Of a stretch of 64,000 bases of DNA, positions 61,108 through 64,000 are shown in pieces (position 1 is the stretch's first letter; every line of letters begins with the position of its first letter). The translations under genes and the position numbers were made by a program. Under the pieces are notes generated by a model. That model worked only from the letters and a program-made list of their open reading frames with translations. It had not been told where the DNA came from and did no database searches. This DNA comes from Auanema rhodensis (Eukaryota; Nematoda; Chromadorea; Rhabditida; Rhabditidae), in assembly GCA_964057225.1 (NCBI GenBank), contig OZ059895.1, forward strand, positions 2,976,001 through 3,040,000, given 5' to 3'.

Positions 61108-64000
61108 GTACACCCATAGAATATACGCAGCACAGGTTACCCTTAAATAATGAACTGACCGACTAATCAGACATGGATCTTTCCAAGTTCTGTTGCTTGA
61201 ACGGATGTTTTCCTACGTAGGCTAGTAAAACATGCCCTTCAAAGCATCAGAACATGTGATCAAATTCCAATTTTTTTGTATCTATCTTGTAAAGATAGTA
61301 ATATATCATATGTTGAACACTATGTTGGAAAGATTTTCATTCAGATTTTTTAATTTTTATTCAGTTTGTTTTTTAAACTTTGATTAAGAACTTTGATTTT
61401 TGTTTACCCATAAATTATACGCAGCACAGGTTACCCTTAAATAATGAACTGACCGACTAATCAGACATGGATCTTTCCAAGTTCTGTTGCTTGAACGGAT
61501 GTTTTCCTACGTAGGCTAGTAAAACATGCCCTTCAAAGCATCAGAACATGTGATCACATTCCAATTTTTTTGTATCTATCTTGTAAAGATAGTAATATAT
61601 CATATGTTGAACACTATGTTGGAAAGATTTTAATTCAGATTTTTTAATTTTTATTCAGTTTGTTTTTTAAACTTTGATTAAGATCTTTGATTTTTGTACA
61701 CCCATAAATTATACGCAGCACAGGTTACCCTTAAATAATGAACTAACCGACTAATCAGACATGGATCTTTCCTAGTACTGCTGCTTGAATGGATGTTTTC
61801 CTACGTAGGCTAGTAAAACATGCCCTTCAAAGCATCAGAACATGTGACCACATTCCAATTTTTTTGTATCTATCTTGTAAAGATAGTAATATATCATATG
61901 TTGAACACTATGTTGGAAAGATTTTAATTCAGATTTTTTCAACTTTCACTCAGTTTGTTTTCTAAACTTTGATTAAGAACCTTGAGTTTTGTACACCCAT
62001 AAAATATACGCAGCACAGGTTACCCTTAAATAATGAACTGACTGTCTAATCAGACATGGATCTTCCCAAGTTCTGTTGCTTGAATGGATGTTTTCCTACG
62101 TAGGCTAGTAAAACATGCCCTTCAAAGCATCAGAACATGTGATCACATTCCAATTTTTTTGTATCTATCTTGTAAAGATAGTAATATATCATATGTTGAA
62201 CACTATGTTGGAAAGATTTTGATTCAGATTTTCGAACTTTTATTCAGTTTGTTTTTTAAACTTTGATTAAGAACTTTGATTTTTGTACACCCATAAATTA
62301 TACGCAGCACAGGTTACCCTTAATTAATGAACTGACCGACTAATCAGACATGAATCTTTCCAAGTTCTGTTGCTTGAACGGATGTTTTCCTACGAAGGCT
62401 AGTAAAACATGCCCTTCAAAGCATCAGAACATGTGATCACATTCCAATATTTTTGTATCTATCTTGTAAAGATAGTAATATATCATATGTTGAACACTAT
62501 GTTGGAAAGATTTTAATTCGGTTTTTTTTCAACTTTCACTCAGTTTGTTTTCTTAACTTTGATTAAGAACCTTGAGTTTTGTACACCCATAAATTATACG
62601 CAGCACAGGTTACCCTTAAATAATGAACTGACCGACTAATCAGACATGGATCTTTCCTAGTTCTGTTGCTTGAATGGATGTTTTCCTACGTAGGCTAGTA
62701 AAACATGCCCTTCAAAGCATCAGAACATGTGATCACATTCCAATATTTTTGTATCTATCTTGTAAAGATAGTAATATATCATATGTTGAACACTATGTTG
62801 GAAAGATTTTAATTCAGATTTTTTCAACTTTCACTCAGTTTGTTTTCTAAACTTTGATTAAGAACCTTGAGTTTTGTACACCCATAAATTATACGCAGCA
62901 CAGGTTACCCTTAAATAATGAACTGACCGACTAATCAGACATGGATCTTTCCTAGTTCTGTTGCTTGAACGGATGTTTTCCTACGTAGGCTAGTAAAACA
63001 TGCCCTTCAAAGCATCAGAACATGTGATCACATTCCAATATTTTTGTATCTATCTTGTAAAGATAGTAATATATCATATGTTGAACACTATGTTGGAAAG
63101 ATTTTAAATCAAATTTTTTCAACTTTCACTCAGTTTGTTTTCTTAACTTTGATTAAGAACCTTGTTGTTCGTACACCCATAAAATATACGCAGCACAGGT
63201 TACCCTTAAATAATGAACTGACCGACTAATCAGACATGGATCTTTCCAAGTTCTGTTGCTTGAACGGATGTTTTCCTACGTAGGCTAGTAAAACATGCCC
63301 TTCAAAGCTTCAGAACATGTGATCAAATTCCAATTTTTTTGTATCTATCTTGTAAAGATAGTAATATATCATATGTTGAACACTATGTTGGAAAGATTTT
63401 CATTCAGATTTTTTAATTTTTATTCAGTTTGTTTTTTAAACTTTGATTAAGAACTTTGATTTTTGTTTACCCATAAATTATACGCAGCACAGGTTACCCT
63501 TAAATAATGAACTGACCGACTAATCAGACATGGATCTTTCCAAGTTCTGTTGCTTGAACGGATGTTTTCCTACGTAGGCTAGTAAAACATGCCCTTCAAA
63601 GCATCAGAACATGTGATCACATTCCAATTTTTTTGTATCTATCTTGTAAAGATAGTAATATATCATATGTTGAACACTATGTTGGAAAGATTTTAATTCA
63701 GATTTTTTCAACTTTCACTCAGTTTGTTTTCTAAACTTTGATTGAGAACCTTGAGTTTTGTACACCCATAAATTATACGCAGCACAGGTTACCCTTAAAT
63801 AATGAACTAACCGACTAATCAGACATGGATCTTTCCTAGTTCTGTTGCTTGAATGGATGTTTTCCTACGTAGGCTAGTAAAACATGCCCTTCAAAGCATC
63901 AGAACATGTGACCACATTCCAATTTTTTTGTATCTATCTTGTAAAGATAGTAATATATCATATGTTGAACACTATGTTGGAAAGATTTTAATTCAGATTT
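61108..64000 (+). repeat. Satellite block, units 209-218, last one cut by the window end
   Basis: Units start at 61108 (L), 61402 (L), 61696 (rS), 61991 (xC), 62285 (nG), 62581 (S), 62876 (K), 63171 (qL), 63465 (S) and 63760 (r head, partial, 241 bp). The first six match 56688-58455 at a 15-unit offset. Private changes include ccatagaata (61108), agatctttg near 61682 and ctagtactgctgc near 61774. The array clearly continues past 64000. Confidence 0.9.

Larger units (their letters stand above)
1..64000 (+). repeat. Satellite DNA array, 294-296 bp monomer, 217 complete units plus one partial
   Basis: The same unit repeats head to tail from the first to the last base with no foreign sequence and no inversion. 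Unit starts (gtac or gttt before acccataaa) are spaced 293-296 bp throughout, except two of 209 bp. One T-class unit counts to 31% GC: roughly 40% over its first 160 bp and 21% over the rest. Length follows tail class: G 296, S and K 295, C, T and L 294; a p head adds 1 bp. Most differences between units are diagnostic substitutions shared by many units, so exchange between units is active. The strand given is only the orientation in which motifs are described. Known: such arrays are usual in eukaryotic heterochromatin, including centromeres. Inferred: chromosomal position. I do not recognise the family, and nothing here proves centromere function or transcription. Confidence 0.97.

Noticed and set aside
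1-64000. CENP-B box
   Set aside because: I looked for TTCGNNNNANNCGGG on both strands in each head and tail class. The TTCG occurrences (attcgg, tttcgaac, ttcgtac) do not have the required A and CGGG spacing.
1-64000. CRISPR array
   Set aside because: There is no alternation of a short constant repeat with unique spacers. The whole 295-bp unit is conserved, with shared variants.
1-64000. tRNA- or SINE-derived origin
   Set aside because: I found no A-box/B-box pair (no ggttcgaatcc-like stretch) and no poly-A or SINE-like tail in the unit.
1-64000. Transposon or minus-strand gene hidden in the array
   Set aside because: The unit phase is continuous across all 218 starts, leaving no room for an insertion. 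No long minus-strand frame is evident.

Overview
The whole 64 kb window is one uninterrupted, head-to-tail satellite DNA array. I see no gene, RNA gene, transposable element, CRISPR array or single-copy sequence in it. The repeat unit is 294-296 bp and about 31% GC by hand count of one unit. Taking the recurring gtac/gttt before 'acccataaa' as the arbitrary unit start, I count 217 complete units plus a last partial one (63760-64000). All are in the same orientation. Two units are only 209 bp (15033-15241 and 15242-15450) because they share an 85-bp internal deletion. A long, AT-rich, homogeneous tandem array with higher-order structure is typical of eukaryotic centromeric, pericentromeric, subtelomeric or B-chromosome heterochromatin. 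I do not recognise the family and cannot name the species.

Units are described by a tail class (unit offsets about 222 to the end) and, where present, a head marker (offsets 1 to about 160). Tails: G = attcgg plus a long T run, 296 bp; S = attcag, tttcaac, cttgag, 295 bp; K = usually aaatcag, ending cttgttgttcg, 295 bp; C = cgaac, 294 bp; T = ctaac, 294 bp; L = tttaattttta, often followed by gtttaccc, 294 bp. Heads: n = ccttaattaatg; x = gactgtctaatc; v = aatcacac; f = tttttctacg, usually with acatgacc; p = tttaccctacg (adds 1 bp); b = gtagcct; r = aactaaccg; q = agcttcag; h = gttactc with ttcatag. No letter means the default head.

Layout: 1-8557 is dominated by alternating G and S units. 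8558-10324 is T- and S-rich. 10325-12973 is a clean dimer/tetramer array of C and nS units. 12974-15032 is a tetramer. 15033-15450 holds the truncated pair. 16334-21046 holds a 9-unit tandem duplication. 21047-31362 carries p, b and gccattc markers in repeated cassettes, including a trimer at 27533-29302. 31363-42261 contains a 12-unit-offset duplication. 42262-46970 contains trimers and a 10-unit-offset duplication. 46971-51094 contains a hexamer pair. 54335-56392 is a tetramer. 57571-61107 is a hexamer pair.

No single higher-order repeat dominates. The array is a mosaic of local expansions of 2, 3, 4, 6, 9, 10, 12 and 15 units, as expected from repeated unequal exchange and conversion. Head and tail classes are freely shuffled across an almost invariant core of about 49 bp (offsets 171-219) that contains a 7-bp-arm hairpin and a short direct repeat. 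That core is the most interesting signal here. The short recurring open frames (60-89 codons) are by-products of the repeat and are not annotated as genes.
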